From: Sphingomonas sp. TDK1
GTDB taxonomy: Bacteria; Pseudomonadota; Alphaproteobacteria; Sphingomonadales; Sphingomonadaceae
Reading direction: 5' to 3'
NCBI RefSeq assembly: GCF_001650735.1
Contig: NZ_LXVY01000046.1
Span: 62,001-126,000, forward strand
Length of the DNA: 64,000 nt
Part shown: positions 1 through 10,139 of the stretch, in pieces
Position numbering within the stretch: the stretch's first letter is position 1
How the letters are laid out: every line of letters begins with the position of its first letter
Translations under genes and position numbers: made by a program
The notes under the pieces: model-generated
Seen by the model: only the letters and a program-made list of their open reading frames with translations
What the model was told of the DNA's origin: nothing
Database searches by the model: none

Positions 1-552
1 ACCTTTGGCGATGCCCGATCCGGGGGGCATGCCCTCGCCTATTTCATCCCGGGGGAGAATCTGGAGACCACGCCCGGCGAGCGGCAGATGAACTGGGTGT
101 GGTATGTCGGCGCAAACGCGGCAGAGCGAGACGACCTGCTCGTCACCCGCGACGGGATTCAGCGCCGCGCGTCGCTCCGTCGCGGGATGGCGCGCCAAAG
201 CGTCATCACAGAACTGAAAGCGCGCGCGATCGCCGACCTCCATCCGATGTTCGCGCGGCTGATTACGCTGACTGCCGAACCGTTCCTGCAGGCGATCGTA
301 GACTTCGCAGCGCCGCGAACCGTTTTCGGGCGGACCGTACTGATCGGAGATGCGGCCTCCATCGTACGCCCACATACCGCAGGCGGGGCCGCCAAGGCTG
401 CGCGAGATGCGCAAGCGCTTGCCGACGCCCTGGTCGCGCCCAGGTCCATGATCGACCAGCGCCTGGACCGTTTTCAGCGTGAGCAGCTGCACTATGGTCA
501 GACCCTGCTCGAATATGGCGTGCAACTCGGGCGACGCTGGGCGAGGTTATGA
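1..552 (+). CDS. FAD-dependent monooxygenase, C-terminal part (5' end outside window)
   Basis: The reading frame is open from the first base and ends at TGA 550-552, so only the last 183 residues are present. The motif GRTVLIGDAA at about residue 110, followed by RPHTAGGAAKAARDA, is the second FAD-contacting segment (GD motif) of aromatic-ring flavoprotein hydroxylases. The upstream stretch GHALAYFIPGE and the NWVWY segment resemble the 2,6-dihydroxypyridine 3-monooxygenase branch. The substrate cannot be told. The Rossmann GxGxxG N-terminus must lie upstream. It is followed by a kinase gene on the same strand after a gap of about 110 nt. Confidence 0.8.
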   Translation, partial: TFGDARSGGHALAYFIPGENLETTPGERQMNWVWYVGANAAERDDLLVTRDGIQRRASLRRGMARQSVITELKARAIADLHPMFARLITLTAEPFLQAIVDFAAPRTVFGRTVLIGDAASIVRPHTAGGAAKAARDAQALADALVAPRSMIDQRLDRFQREQLHYGQTLLEYGVQLGRRWARL

Positions 553-664
553 CCCAATCCAGGATCACTGCCCCGGAATAGCCCATTTGCACTTCAGTAT
601 TATAGCGGCACCCCCAGCAAAGAGGGCAATCACGGCAGCAGACCTTAGTAACGGGAGCTTCAAA

Positions 665-1321
665 ATGGACGCAGGGATCAATGCCCGGGCCGAGGCCTCG
701 CGGCGCGCGACGATCTTACCTCCCATGCGGGTTCCCACGGTCGCGGACGAGGCGAACCACAGGATCGCGAACAATTTGCAGGTGCTGTTGAGTCTTGTTG
801 CTGCCGAAGCGCGCGAGACGGAAGACGCCGCCGGGAGGGAAGCGCTCGAACGTACGGTGAATCGGCTCTGCGCGATTGCGAGCGTGCATCGTCACCTCCA
901 CGTTGCCGAGACGGACGATAGCATCGATCTCAGCGACTATCTGCACGAGCTTTGCGCGCACCTGCAGGCGAGCCTGCCGCAACATCGAACGCTTCTCGTG
1001 TCCTTGGACCAGGTGGAGGTATCCGCCGAAACTGCGGCGTCGCTTGGGATGCTGGCGGTCGAACTCATCATCAACGCCTGCAAGCATGCCTATCCTGCCG
1101 ATTGCCCCGGCGCGGTGGCGCTTTCCCTTTCAACCCTTGCAGGCCAAGCCCGGCTGACCATCGAGGATAAAGGCCGCGGTCGGCCGCGCGTGGCGGCGCA
1201 ACGCGGATTGGGCTCGCTGCTGATCGACGCTACGGTGAAGCGCCTCAACGCGATCGCCGTCTGGGAGCAGGCAAGCCCCGGCACCCGGTTCAATCTTTAC
1301 CTGAACCTTCACCCGCAATGA
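665..1321 (+). CDS. small cytosolic HisKA_2-type sensor histidine kinase
   Basis: A 218-residue protein made almost entirely of a kinase core. The H-box is at about residues 25-40 (DEANHRIANNLQ, with the usual HRVKNNLQ changed to HRIANNLQ), the N-box is VELIINACKHAYP at about residue 130, and DKGRGRP and RGLGSLLID form the ATP lid region. No membrane segment or sensory domain is visible, so it probably depends on a partner protein. The ATG at 665 is chosen because GGGAG lies about 8 nt upstream; the same frame is open back to 479, but that would overlap the monooxygenase gene. No response regulator is adjacent. Confidence 0.75.
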   Translation: MDAGINARAEASRRATILPPMRVPTVADEANHRIANNLQVLLSLVAAEARETEDAAGREALERTVNRLCAIASVHRHLHVAETDDSIDLSDYLHELCAHLQASLPQHRTLLVSLDQVEVSAETAASLGMLAVELIINACKHAYPADCPGAVALSLSTLAGQARLTIEDKGRGRPRVAAQRGLGSLLIDATVKRLNAIAVWEQASPGTRFNLYLNLHPQ

Positions 1322-1558
1322 GCGATCGACTTGTTTTTGCGGGATCCCGCCCATCTGGCCGCCGGCACTTGGGCCCGCGGCCGGCGCATTGCGACAAACG
1401 GATCGATCGTGCCGCACGGTCTCAAGCCTGCAACTGCCAGCCACCCACCCCTTGGACTGCGCCCGAGATGCCTGACGCGGTCAAGCCGACACGAATGCCA
1501 TCAAAGCGATCGTTTCGGCGCTAAGAATGAACTGTCGCTCGCGTTGATCCGGACCGAT

Positions 1559-2941
1559 TCATTCTGCGATCGACCAGCCGCCGCCCAACGCCGTGTAGAG
1601 ATCTACGATGCTGGTAGCCTGCGTCAGCCTGGCCTGCGCCGCCCTCGCCTCTTCGGTGGCGAGCGCCTGCTGCGCAATCAGCACGGGCAGCATGTCCGTC
1701 GTGCCCGCTGCAAACGCCATCCTTGCCATGTTGGACGCCCGCAAGGCACTTGCGAGCGCGGCGTCTTCGCGTGCGACTTGCTCGCGCGCGGCCTGCGCGC
1801 TGGCGAGTGTGTCTTCGACGTCGCCATACGCCTGATGGATCGAACGTAGATACGTCGCGGCGAGTTCGTGGTAGCGGCCGTTGGCATCCTGAAGCTGCCC
1901 GCGCAGCCGGCCCCCGTCGAAGATCGACTGGAGAACGCCCAGGCTGATATCGAAGATCGACGTGGGGCCCGAGATGGCAGAGCCCAGCAGGATACTGCCG
2001 GCACCGCCGGTTGCGGTGAGCGAAAACGACGGCAGGAAGCGCTTCCGTGCCGCGCTGACATTGCCGCCCGCCGCGGCGAGGTCGCGTTCCGCAGCCTGGA
2101 TGTCCGGTCGGTGAACGAGCAGGTCGGACGGCACCCCTGCCACGATAGGGGGCAATCGGATCTCCTGAAGCGATGTGCCGGAAATCCGGAATCCTTCCGG
2201 ATTTCGCCCGGTCAGGAGTGCCAACGCATCCAGCAGATGGGTGCGCTGCGCCTCCAGGGGCGGCAGATCCGCCGCAAGCTGATCGGTGAGCGCGCGTTGC
2301 TGCTCGACCTGCAAGCCCGGAATCAGGCCGCTTTGCTGTTGGCGCTTCAGTCCGTCGAGAACCGCGCGGGCGTTCTCGACCTGGGCGTTGGCGGAAGCGA
2401 TCTGGTCGAGCGTTCCGAGTAGCCGCAGATAGGTGGATGCGACGCTCGCGGTGATCGTGACGCGGGTAACCGCGAGCTGGAAAGCAACGGCCTGGGCATC
2501 TTCACGCGCCGCGCGTGCGGTATCGCGATTGCTGCCCCAGACATCGAGTTGATAGGAGGCGGAAAAGACACCGTTCAGCGTGCCGTAGCGACGAACCACG
2601 CCATTCGGCGCGATGCGGCGCGTTTCATCGGCGATCGGCGCAGCGCTCAGCGACGGCAGCAATGGCGCGCCGGCAATACGCGCCTGGGCATCGGCCTGCT
2701 CCAGCCGAGCCTTGGCAGCGGCGAGATCGTCGTTGTGCGCTTGGACATCGGCGACCAACTGATCGAGCTCGCGTGACCCGAAGGCTTGCCACCATCGGCT
2801 ATCCGGCCAGGCCGCAGCGTCGGCAGTGCCGTTCCAAGCCGCCGCCGGCACCGGCGGAACCGATGGCGTGGGCCGGGGGCCGAGAGCGCAGCTCGTCAAC
2901 GCGGTGGCGAGGAGCAAGGTGGCAGGCAGGCGCGCGATCAT
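1559..2941 (-). CDS. NodT/OprM-family outer-membrane efflux lipoprotein
   Basis: A 460-residue outer-membrane factor for tripartite RND efflux. The N-terminus is a lipoprotein signal peptide with lipobox LTSC (Cys18), followed by a Pro-rich linker. Two outer-membrane-efflux repeats follow, with long coiled-coil stretches such as DLAAAKARLEQADAQARI and later QVENARAVLDGLKRQQQSG. Its ATG overlaps the stop codon of the RND pump (ATGA at 2938-2941), so it is the last gene of the adaptor-pump-channel operon. Drug specificity cannot be inferred. Confidence 0.9.
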   Translation of the reverse strand: MIARLPATLLLATALTSCALGPRPTPSVPPVPAAAWNGTADAAAWPDSRWWQAFGSRELDQLVADVQAHNDDLAAAKARLEQADAQARIAGAPLLPSLSAAPIADETRRIAPNGVVRRYGTLNGVFSASYQLDVWGSNRDTARAAREDAQAVAFQLAVTRVTITASVASTYLRLLGTLDQIASANAQVENARAVLDGLKRQQQSGLIPGLQVEQQRALTDQLAADLPPLEAQRTHLLDALALLTGRNPEGFRISGTSLQEIRLPPIVAGVPSDLLVHRPDIQAAERDLAAAGGNVSAARKRFLPSFSLTATGGAGSILLGSAISGPTSIFDISLGVLQSIFDGGRLRGQLQDANGRYHELAATYLRSIHQAYGDVEDTLASAQAAREQVAREDAALASALRASNMARMAFAAGTTDMLPVLIAQQALATEEARAAQARLTQATSIVDLYTALGGGWSIAE

Positions 2942-5900
2942 TGCGCGTTCTCCATCATCGCATTTTTTGGGCCGGAGGCCGCATGGTCGGCACGGTCACG
3001 GCCGCGCAAGCGCGCCATCGCCAGATAGACAGCAGGGGTTGTGAACAATGTGAGCAACTGCGAGACGGCGAGCCCGCCCACGATCGCGTACCCCAGCGGC
3101 TGGCGGATCTCGGCGCCGGCGCCGCTACCGAGCATGAGCGGAACGCCGCCCAGCATGGCACACATCGTCGTCATCAGGATCGGCCGGAATCGTTCGAGGC
3201 AGGCCGTTCGGATCGCCTCGGCCGGTGTCGCCCCTCCGCGCTGTTGCTCCATCGCGAAGTCGACAAGCATGATGCCGTTCTTCTGGACGATACCGATCAG
3301 CAGAACGATGCCGATGATGCCGATCACGTCGAGCGGCCTCCCGACCAGCAGCAGCGTCAGCAGCGCACCCAGTCCGGCAGAGGGGAGGGTCGACAGGATC
3401 GTCAGCGGCAGGATGGCGTTCTCGTAGAGCATCCCGAGGATCAGATAGACCGCCACCAGCGCTGCAAGGATCAGCATGGATTGCCCGGAGAGCGCGGTCT
3501 GGAAGGCCGCGGCATTGCCCTGGAAAGCCGATTGCACGGTGACGGGGAGATGCAGCTGTGCACGCACCTTGTTCACTGCCGCCACCGCCGTGCCGATGGA
3601 GACGCCTGGCCGGAGATTGAACGAGATGGTGGTCGAGGGGAAGCCGCCCTGATGGTTGATTACCAGCGGTGCTGCATCGGTCTCAACCGCGGCCACCTGC
3701 GACAGCGGTACCTGCGCGCCGGAAGCGGCGCGGAGGTAGATGCCGTTCAGCGCATCCGGATCGGCGCGGAACTGGGGCGCGACCTCAAGGATGACGTCAT
3801 ATTGGTTGAGCGCGTTGAAAACCTTGGTCGCCGGGCGCTCGCCAAAGGCATCGTAAAGCGCGGTGTCGACATCCTCGGCAGCGATGCCCAGTTCCGCGGC
3901 GGCGTCGCGGTTGATGCGGATGCGCAGTTGGGGACCGGAGGCGCCCGCATCGCTGGTCACGTCCGTCAGGCCCGGCAGCGCCCGGAACGCCGCGACCGCC
4001 CGGCCCGACCATAGCGCCAGTTCCTGCGGATCGGCATCGACCAATGTGAACTGATACTGGCTCTTCGATGCGCGCGCGCCGATGGTGATGTCCTGCGACG
4101 CCTGCAGATAGAGGCGGATGCCGGCGATGCCCTGCACCGCCCTGCCCAGACGCGCGATGACCTGCTGGGCGCCCCCGTCGGCGCCGCGATGCCCGAACGG
4201 CTTGAGGGCGATGAACATGCGCCCCTGATTGGGCGAGGGATTGGTCGCCCCCGCGCCAATATAGCTGGCGACGCTGGCGACCGCCGGATCGCGCAGAATG
4301 GTATCGACCAACGCCTTCTGGCGCGCGGCCAGCCCCGCGGTCGAAATGTCCGCGCTGGCTTCGGTGATGCCGGCCAGCAGCCCCGTATCCTGTGTCGGGA
4401 AGAAGCCCTTCGGGATCGTCACGAAGAGCAGCGCCGTTGCCAGTACGGTCAGCGCCATCGCACCAAGGGCGAGCTTCTGATGCCGCAGGACCCCATCGAG
4501 GCCCCTTGCATAGAGGCTCGAAAGACCAGCGAAGCCCCGCTCGAGGGCGAGGTAGACGCGCCCATGGGCCTCGTCCGGTGCGCGGGCGCGCAGCAACCAG
4601 GCGCTCATCATCGGCGTGACGGTCAGCGAGACGACCACCGACAACAGCACCGCGACGACGACCGTGATCGCGAATTCCTGAAACATGCGGCCCACCAGCC
4701 CTTGCATCAGCAGCAGCGGGATGAACACGGCGCACAGCGAGATGGAAATTGCCAGGATAGTAAAGCCGATCTCGCCCGCGCCCAGCAAGGCCGCGCGCAT
4801 CGGCGGCGCGCCGTCCTCGATATGGCGCATGATGTTCTCCACCATCACCACCGCATCGTCGACGACGAAGCCGACGGCGATCGACAGCGCCATCAGCGAC
4901 AGGTTGTCGAGGCTGAAACCCAGCGCGCGCATCACCACGAAGGTTCCGATAATCGAAAGCGTAACCGCCACGCCCGGGATGATCGTCGCGCGCGGCTCGC
5001 GCAGGAACACGAAGATGGTGGCGACCACCAGCGCGATCGTGAGCATCAGCGTGGTTCGCACATCGGCGACGGAAGCGCGGATGGTGGTGGTGCGATCGGA
5101 CACGATATTGACCGAAACGCCTTTGGGCAGCGCTGCCTGGAGTCGCGGCAGCTCGGCACGGACGCGTTGCACGGTGTCGATCACATTGGCGCCCGGCGCC
5201 GGCAGGATATTGAGGATGATCGCCGGATCCCGATCGAACCAGCCTGCAAGCTGGGTACTGGCTGGACCGATCGCCACCGCCCCGATATCCGACATGCGGA
5301 TCGGCGCCCCCGCGCGCCACGCGACGACCATGTTCGCGAAGTCGACGCGCGTGTCGAGCTGGTCGTTGGTGGACAGTCCAAAGCTCTGGCGCGCGCCGCG
5401 GATCGTGCCCTTCGCCGCATCGATCGTCGCGCGCTGAAGCGCCGTACGCAGATCTTCCATCGTCAAGCCGTGGGCGCTCAGGCGCGTCGGATCGACCTCC
5501 AGCCGCATCGCAGGCTGCTGCTGGCCGCCGATGGTGACGAGGCCGACACCGGGGATCTGCGACAGCCGCCCGAGCAACAGGCTCTCGGCGTAATCATCCA
5601 CCGTCGTCAACGGCAGCGTTTTGGAGGTGAGCCCGAGAATCAGGATCGGCGTCTCGGCGGGATTGGTGATACGATATGTCGGCGGCGAGACGAGCGTCGA
5701 GGGTAAGCTGCCCTGGGCCGCATTGATCGCGGATTGCACCTGCAGTGCCGCTTCCTGCGGAGTGATAGACGGTGCGAACTGCAGCGCGATTTGCACGAAG
5801 CCGGGCGCACTCGACGACGTCATCTGGGTGAGGCCCGGTATCTGCCCGAGCTGGCGCTCGAGCGGCGTCGCCACTGCCGAGGCATTGGTTTGCGCATCGG

Positions 5901-6099
5901 CACCCGGCAGCTGCGCCGTGACCTGGATGGTGGCGACGCTCACGTTCGGCAAGGAGGCGACCGGCAGCTGAAAATAGGCGATCAAGCCGCCCAGCAGCAA
6001 CGCGATCGCCATCATGGTCGTCGCCACGGGTCGCAGGATGAAGAAGCCGGACAGGCCGCCGCGCGGCGTCGCTTCAGGCTCGGTCGCGGCGGCGGTCAC
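2938..6099 (-). CDS. RND (HAE1 family) multidrug efflux permease
   Basis: A 1053-residue inner-membrane proton/drug antiporter of AcrB/MdtB/MdtC type. The first membrane segment (FFILRPVATTMMAIALLLGG) is near residue 20. The proton-relay pair sits in VGFVVDDAVVMVENI near residue 410, and the second half repeats the fold (LLIGIVQKNGIMLVDFAM). The frame is open 1.2 kb further upstream only as an antisense artefact of the adaptor gene. The GTG at 6099 is chosen because it overlaps the adaptor stop (GTGA), giving the family's usual length. It works with the adaptor upstream and the channel protein downstream. Confidence 0.92.
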   Translation of the reverse strand: MTAAATEPEATPRGGLSGFFILRPVATTMMAIALLLGGLIAYFQLPVASLPNVSVATIQVTAQLPGADAQTNASAVATPLERQLGQIPGLTQMTSSSAPGFVQIALQFAPSITPQEAALQVQSAINAAQGSLPSTLVSPPTYRITNPAETPILILGLTSKTLPLTTVDDYAESLLLGRLSQIPGVGLVTIGGQQQPAMRLEVDPTRLSAHGLTMEDLRTALQRATIDAAKGTIRGARQSFGLSTNDQLDTRVDFANMVVAWRAGAPIRMSDIGAVAIGPASTQLAGWFDRDPAIILNILPAPGANVIDTVQRVRAELPRLQAALPKGVSVNIVSDRTTTIRASVADVRTTLMLTIALVVATIFVFLREPRATIIPGVAVTLSIIGTFVVMRALGFSLDNLSLMALSIAVGFVVDDAVVMVENIMRHIEDGAPPMRAALLGAGEIGFTILAISISLCAVFIPLLLMQGLVGRMFQEFAITVVVAVLLSVVVSLTVTPMMSAWLLRARAPDEAHGRVYLALERGFAGLSSLYARGLDGVLRHQKLALGAMALTVLATALLFVTIPKGFFPTQDTGLLAGITEASADISTAGLAARQKALVDTILRDPAVASVASYIGAGATNPSPNQGRMFIALKPFGHRGADGGAQQVIARLGRAVQGIAGIRLYLQASQDITIGARASKSQYQFTLVDADPQELALWSGRAVAAFRALPGLTDVTSDAGASGPQLRIRINRDAAAELGIAAEDVDTALYDAFGERPATKVFNALNQYDVILEVAPQFRADPDALNGIYLRAASGAQVPLSQVAAVETDAAPLVINHQGGFPSTTISFNLRPGVSIGTAVAAVNKVRAQLHLPVTVQSAFQGNAAAFQTALSGQSMLILAALVAVYLILGMLYENAILPLTILSTLPSAGLGALLTLLLVGRPLDVIGIIGIVLLIGIVQKNGIMLVDFAMEQQRGGATPAEAIRTACLERFRPILMTTMCAMLGGVPLMLGSGAGAEIRQPLGYAIVGGLAVSQLLTLFTTPAVYLAMARLRGRDRADHAASGPKNAMMENAQ

Positions 6100-7277
6100 G
6101 GGTTGAGCCCCAGCTGATCGGGATTGTCTCGTCGAGCGACCGCTGCGGCTGCGGGCGTGGTAATCGTCACCACGGCCCCGGTCGAAAGGGCGAACTGACC
6201 GTCCGTCACGACCCGCTCGCCGGCGGCCACCCCCTGCCGGACGACGATGCTGTCGCCCGTACGGGGTCCTGTCAAAACCGGGCGCGGCGCCGCACGGTTC
6301 GCCTTGTCGACAACCCAGACATAGGATCCGCCGGCATTGCGCTGCAACGCGCTGGCCGGGATGGACACCGCGCGCGCATCGGTGCCGAGCACGACGCGCG
6401 CCGTTACCTGCTGACCCGGCCAGAGTTGTTTCCCGGCATTTGGGAAGATCGCCTTCAACGTCACGGTCCCGCTCGCATCGTCGACGCGATTGTCGATGGC
6501 GAGCAGCCGACCGCGATCGAGCACGCCGCCGCCCTCTTGCCCGATCGCCTCGACCAGCGGGCCCGTCCCGGTGGCCGCCGCCATGGCACTGCGGATCGCA
6601 CCGATCGTGGACTGCGGCAGCGTGAAGACGATGGCGATGGGCTGTATCTGGACGACGGTGACGACGCCCGCAGGATCGGTTAGGCCCACGAGGTTGCCGG
6701 TGTCCACCAGCCGAACGCCGGTCACGCCGGCAATGGGTGCGCGGATCGTTGCATAGCCGAGAGCCAGTCGATCTCGCTGGATCATCGCCCGGTCTCCAGC
6801 GGCGGCGGCCACAAGCTGCGCCACCTGCGCTCGATATCCCTCCACTTGCTGGGCGGAAGCGAGGCCCTGCGAAACCAGGGGGGCGGCCCGGGCGAGGCTG
6901 TCGCGGGCATTCGCCAGCGCGGCGAGGTCGCGTTGCAGCGCAGCGCCATCCTGCGCGAGCTGCGCGCGCAAAGGACGAGGATCGATCTGTGCCAGCGGCT
7001 GGCCGGCGCGCACCGTCTGCCCCTCCTGGAAGTCTATCGAGGTGATCAGCCCGGATGTTTGCGCCCGCGCCGATGCCGTATTGAACCCCTGAACATGGCC
7101 AAGCCCCTGCAAGGTCGCTGCGACCGGCCCCTGCATGGCCAAGGCGACGGTCACCGGAACGCTGCCGTTCTGAGCTGAAGGCTTGTGGTCGCTGCAAGCG
7201 GCCAGCGCCGCGATGAGCACAAGGGTGACGGGGGCGAGGGTTAAAGGCGGAATGCGCCAGTGCGAGCGGTAGGCCAT
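6096..7277 (-). CDS. periplasmic adaptor (membrane fusion) lipoprotein of RND efflux
   Basis: A 393-residue adaptor linking the RND pump to the outer-membrane channel. The N-terminus has a lipoprotein signal with lipobox LAAC (Cys28). The lipoyl/barrel-sandwich half motif TSGLITSIDFQEGQTVRAGQPL is followed by an alpha-hairpin (residues about 105-165), the second lipoyl half (YATIRAPIAGVTGVRLVDTG) and a beta-barrel domain. GGAGGAGA about 8 nt upstream supports the ATG at 7277. It is first in the operon, and no regulator gene is adjacent. Confidence 0.9.
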   Translation of the reverse strand: MAYRSHWRIPPLTLAPVTLVLIAALAACSDHKPSAQNGSVPVTVALAMQGPVAATLQGLGHVQGFNTASARAQTSGLITSIDFQEGQTVRAGQPLAQIDPRPLRAQLAQDGAALQRDLAALANARDSLARAAPLVSQGLASAQQVEGYRAQVAQLVAAAAGDRAMIQRDRLALGYATIRAPIAGVTGVRLVDTGNLVGLTDPAGVVTVVQIQPIAIVFTLPQSTIGAIRSAMAAATGTGPLVEAIGQEGGGVLDRGRLLAIDNRVDDASGTVTLKAIFPNAGKQLWPGQQVTARVVLGTDARAVSIPASALQRNAGGSYVWVVDKANRAAPRPVLTGPRTGDSIVVRQGVAAGERVVTDGQFALSTGAVVTITTPAAAAVARRDNPDQLGLNP

Positions 7278-7617
7278 CGAAATCTCCTCCGCGCAACCTA
7301 GTAATGGGCGCAGACCAGCTTCAATGATGCCAAGGTATGATACATTTAAAGTATATAATCGAAGGTTTATATCACGTTATACCAGCGCCATACTTGAACC
7401 CTCCCGGACAGAACCAGGACCGTGGGCAGGTCAGCACGGATGCCGGCGGCCGCTTCATGCGACATCTTTGTCTCCATAGACATCCATGCGAAATCACTCC
7501 GAACATTTTACATGGCGCTTGCCGCAGACGATATGGCCGCGTGCCCGCTGGAGGCCGGGCCCATGGGCCGACTACCCTTCCAGCCGCGGAACCTTCTGCA
7601 ATGCCATTCGCGTGCGT
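7278..7617. other. intergenic region upstream of the efflux operon and downstream of the MFS gene
   Basis: A stretch of 340 nt without a credible gene. The part nearest the efflux operon (about 7320-7380) is distinctly AT-rich and contains the imperfect inverted repeat TACATTTAAAGTA (about 7348-7360) and a TATAAT-like element. This makes it the most likely promoter/operator region of the minus-strand efflux operon. The rest is ordinary GC-rich sequence in which I see nothing. Confidence 0.4.
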
Positions 7618-9114
7618 TCAATCGCGCGAGAGCGCCGCCACCCGCAGCATCGCGCACGCGGCCAGCAGCAGCGTTCCGGCCGCGAACGCCATCGTCCAGA
7701 TCGGCTCCCCCGGAAAGAAGCGGTTCATGATCGAACCCATCACCGTTGCCACCAGCAGCTGCGGCACCACCACGAAGACGTTGAACAGCCCCATGTAGAT
7801 GCCGAGCTTCGCCTGAGGCAGGCTGGAGGCGAGGATCGCATAGGGCATGGCGAGGATCGACGCCCAGGCGATGCCGATCCCGACCTCGCTGGCGATCAGC
7901 CACGCCGGATCGCGGACCAGGAAGAAGCTCGCATAGCCCGCAGCGCCGCAGAGCAGGCCGAAGATGTGGGTCCGCGCCTTGCCGAAGCGCGCCGAGAGCA
8001 GCGGCAGCACGGTAAGCGCCGCCACCGCTGCGACGCCGTTATAGGTAGCGAACAGCACGTCGACCCAGTTCGCACCCTCCTGGTATCCGGCGCTCTTGGG
8101 ATCGGGCGAGTGATAGAAAGCACCCGCGACGATCGGCGTGGTGTTGATCCACATGATGAACAGCGCCGACCAGCTGAAGAACTGCGCCAGCGCCAGCCGC
8201 TTCATAAGCTGGGGCATGCCCGCAAAGTCGCCGACGATGTGGCCGAGCATGCTCGCACGCCCTGCCCGCGCGCGCAGGATCGCCACGATCTGTGCGAGGC
8301 CATAGGCAGCGAGCAGGCCACCGAGCAGGTAAACTTCCTTCTCCAGTCGGAACTGCGCGACGGCGAACACGACCAGCGCGCCCGCGATGATCCAGGACAG
8401 CCCCGCCGTCGGCCGCCGAGCCGCGAGCAGCCGAACTGCCGCACCGTCGTCCGCCGCGGCTGGACCATCGAACGCCGCCATCTCCGCCGGACTGTATTCG
8501 CGCGTGGTCAGCACGGTCCACAGCACCGAGCAGAACAGCGCCGCCCCGCCGAACCAGAAGGCGTAGCGCACCGTATCCGGCACGCCATGCGCCACCGCCG
8601 CATTGGAGACGCCGAGATGCTCGAGCGCCCAGGGAAAGATCGATCCCAGCACGGCGCCCATGCCGATAAACGCGGTCTGCACCGCATAGCCGGCGCTGTG
8701 CTGGTCCTTGCGCAGCATGTCGCCGACAAAGGCGCGGAACGGCTCCATCGAGATGTTGAGCGAGGCGTCGAGTACCCAGAGCAACCCAGCGGCGAACCAC
8801 AGGGCCGGGCTCTCCGGCATCAGCAGCAGCGCCAGCGCCGCGAGGATCGCGCCGCCGAGGAAATAGGGTCGCCGTCGCCCCAGCCTGCCCAGCCACGTCT
8901 TGTCGCTGAGATGTCCGATGATCGGCTGGACGAGCAGCCCGGTGAGAGGTGCCGCTACCCACAGCGCCGGCAAATCGTCCAGCCGCGTGCCGAGCGACTG
9001 GAAGATGCGGCTCATGTTCGCATTCTGCAACGCGAAGCCGATCTGGATGCCGAAAAAGCCGAAGCTGATGTTCCAAAGGCCGGCGAAGGACTGGCGCGGC
9101 TTTTCCACCCTCAT
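7618..9114 (-). CDS. malY: MFS sugar transporter (MalY-like, maltose/maltooligosaccharide uptake)
   Basis: A 498-residue, roughly 12-helix inner-membrane transporter related to the GPH/SLC45 sucrose-maltose group. The N-terminus (SFAGLWNISFGFFGIQIGFA) and the loop DKTWLGRLGRRRPY (RxGRRRP motif between helices 2 and 3) are characteristic. The ATG at 9114 is chosen because it overlaps the stop of the LacI gene (ATGA at 9111-9114); a GTG nine bases upstream is an alternative. The neighbourhood matches the Caulobacter mal locus, where malY is the cytoplasmic-membrane maltose permease. The function is inferred from family and context. Confidence 0.8.
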   Translation of the reverse strand: MRVEKPRQSFAGLWNISFGFFGIQIGFALQNANMSRIFQSLGTRLDDLPALWVAAPLTGLLVQPIIGHLSDKTWLGRLGRRRPYFLGGAILAALALLLMPESPALWFAAGLLWVLDASLNISMEPFRAFVGDMLRKDQHSAGYAVQTAFIGMGAVLGSIFPWALEHLGVSNAAVAHGVPDTVRYAFWFGGAALFCSVLWTVLTTREYSPAEMAAFDGPAAADDGAAVRLLAARRPTAGLSWIIAGALVVFAVAQFRLEKEVYLLGGLLAAYGLAQIVAILRARAGRASMLGHIVGDFAGMPQLMKRLALAQFFSWSALFIMWINTTPIVAGAFYHSPDPKSAGYQEGANWVDVLFATYNGVAAVAALTVLPLLSARFGKARTHIFGLLCGAAGYASFFLVRDPAWLIASEVGIGIAWASILAMPYAILASSLPQAKLGIYMGLFNVFVVVPQLLVATVMGSIMNRFFPGEPIWTMAFAAGTLLLAACAMLRVAALSRD

Positions 9115-10139
9115 GCCCCGCACGACGTGCGGACGATCAGCTTGGTGGGCAGCAAGGCCGGGCCCACCGGCCGCTCCCGGATCCGCCCGATCAGCGTCTC
9201 TACCAGCGTACGGCCCGCGACCCGGGCGTCCTGCATGACGGTCGTCAGCGGCGGGCTGGCCGAGCTGGCTGCGGGAATATCGTCAAAACCGATCACCGAA
9301 ACATCCTCTGGAATGCGCTTGCCCGCAGCCTGGAGCGCCCGCATCGCACCGATCGCGATCAGGTCGCTCGCCGCGAGAATCGCGTCGAAGTCCGCGCCGC
9401 TGTCGAGCAGCGCCCGTGCTGCGGCCGCCCCGGAATCCTCCGTGGTGATCGCATCGATCTGCAGCGCCGGGTCGGCGGAGAGCCCAGCCCCGGCCAGCGC
9501 TTCGGCATGGCCGCGATAGCGTTCGTGAAACTCGGGATAGTGGCTCGAGGCCGTACCCAAAAATGCAATTCGCTTGCGGCCCAGCCCGAGCAGGTGCCGC
9601 GTCGCTTCGCCGCCGCCGCCACGATTGTCGCAGCCGATGGTCAGCCCGGCGCCCTCGGCGAGCACCGATCCCCAGCGAACGAAGTGCGTGCCGGCATCTT
9701 GCAGCGCCTTGAGCCGCGCGCGGTAGAGCTCGAAATCGCCATAGCCTAGCAGGATCAGCCCGTCGGCCTTGCGCGCATCCTCATAATCGTTGTGCCAGTC
9801 ACTGGAGAGCTGCTGGAAGCTGATCAGCAGATCATGATTATGCTCGGCGCAGGCACGAATGATCGATCCCAGCATCGAATGGAAGAAGGGATTGATGAGC
9901 GAATCGTCCGAGGTCGGATCCTCGAAGAATAACAGCGCCAGCGTCTGCGAATGCCGCGTACGAAGATTGGAAGCGGCCTTGTCGACCCGGTAGTTCAACT
10001 GCTTGGCGATCGACTCGATACGCAGCCGCGTCGCCGGGTTGACGCCGGCTTCGCCGCGCAGCGCCCGCGATACGGTCGGCTGCGAAACACCCGCCAGCTG
10101 GGCAATATCGAATGATGTAGGCTTGCGTTGCATGCCCAT
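9111..10139 (-). CDS. malI: LacI-family transcriptional regulator (MalI-like)
   Basis: A 342-residue repressor with an N-terminal LacI helix-turn-helix (FDIAQLAGVSQPTVSRALRG, residues about 7-26) and a periplasmic-binding-protein-like effector domain (VIGFDDIPAASSASPPLTTV near the C-terminus). The ATG at 10139 is preferred to upstream starts because GGGGAGGA lies 6 nt ahead and the length then fits the family. It lies back to back with the maltodextrin receptor operon and overlaps the transporter gene, so it very likely controls both directions. The effector is inferred to be maltose or a maltooligosaccharide. Confidence 0.87.
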   Translation of the reverse strand: MGMQRKPTSFDIAQLAGVSQPTVSRALRGEAGVNPATRLRIESIAKQLNYRVDKAASNLRTRHSQTLALLFFEDPTSDDSLINPFFHSMLGSIIRACAEHNHDLLISFQQLSSDWHNDYEDARKADGLILLGYGDFELYRARLKALQDAGTHFVRWGSVLAEGAGLTIGCDNRGGGGEATRHLLGLGRKRIAFLGTASSHYPEFHERYRGHAEALAGAGLSADPALQIDAITTEDSGAAAARALLDSGADFDAILAASDLIAIGAMRALQAAGKRIPEDVSVIGFDDIPAASSASPPLTTVMQDARVAGRTLVETLIGRIRERPVGPALLPTKLIVRTSCGA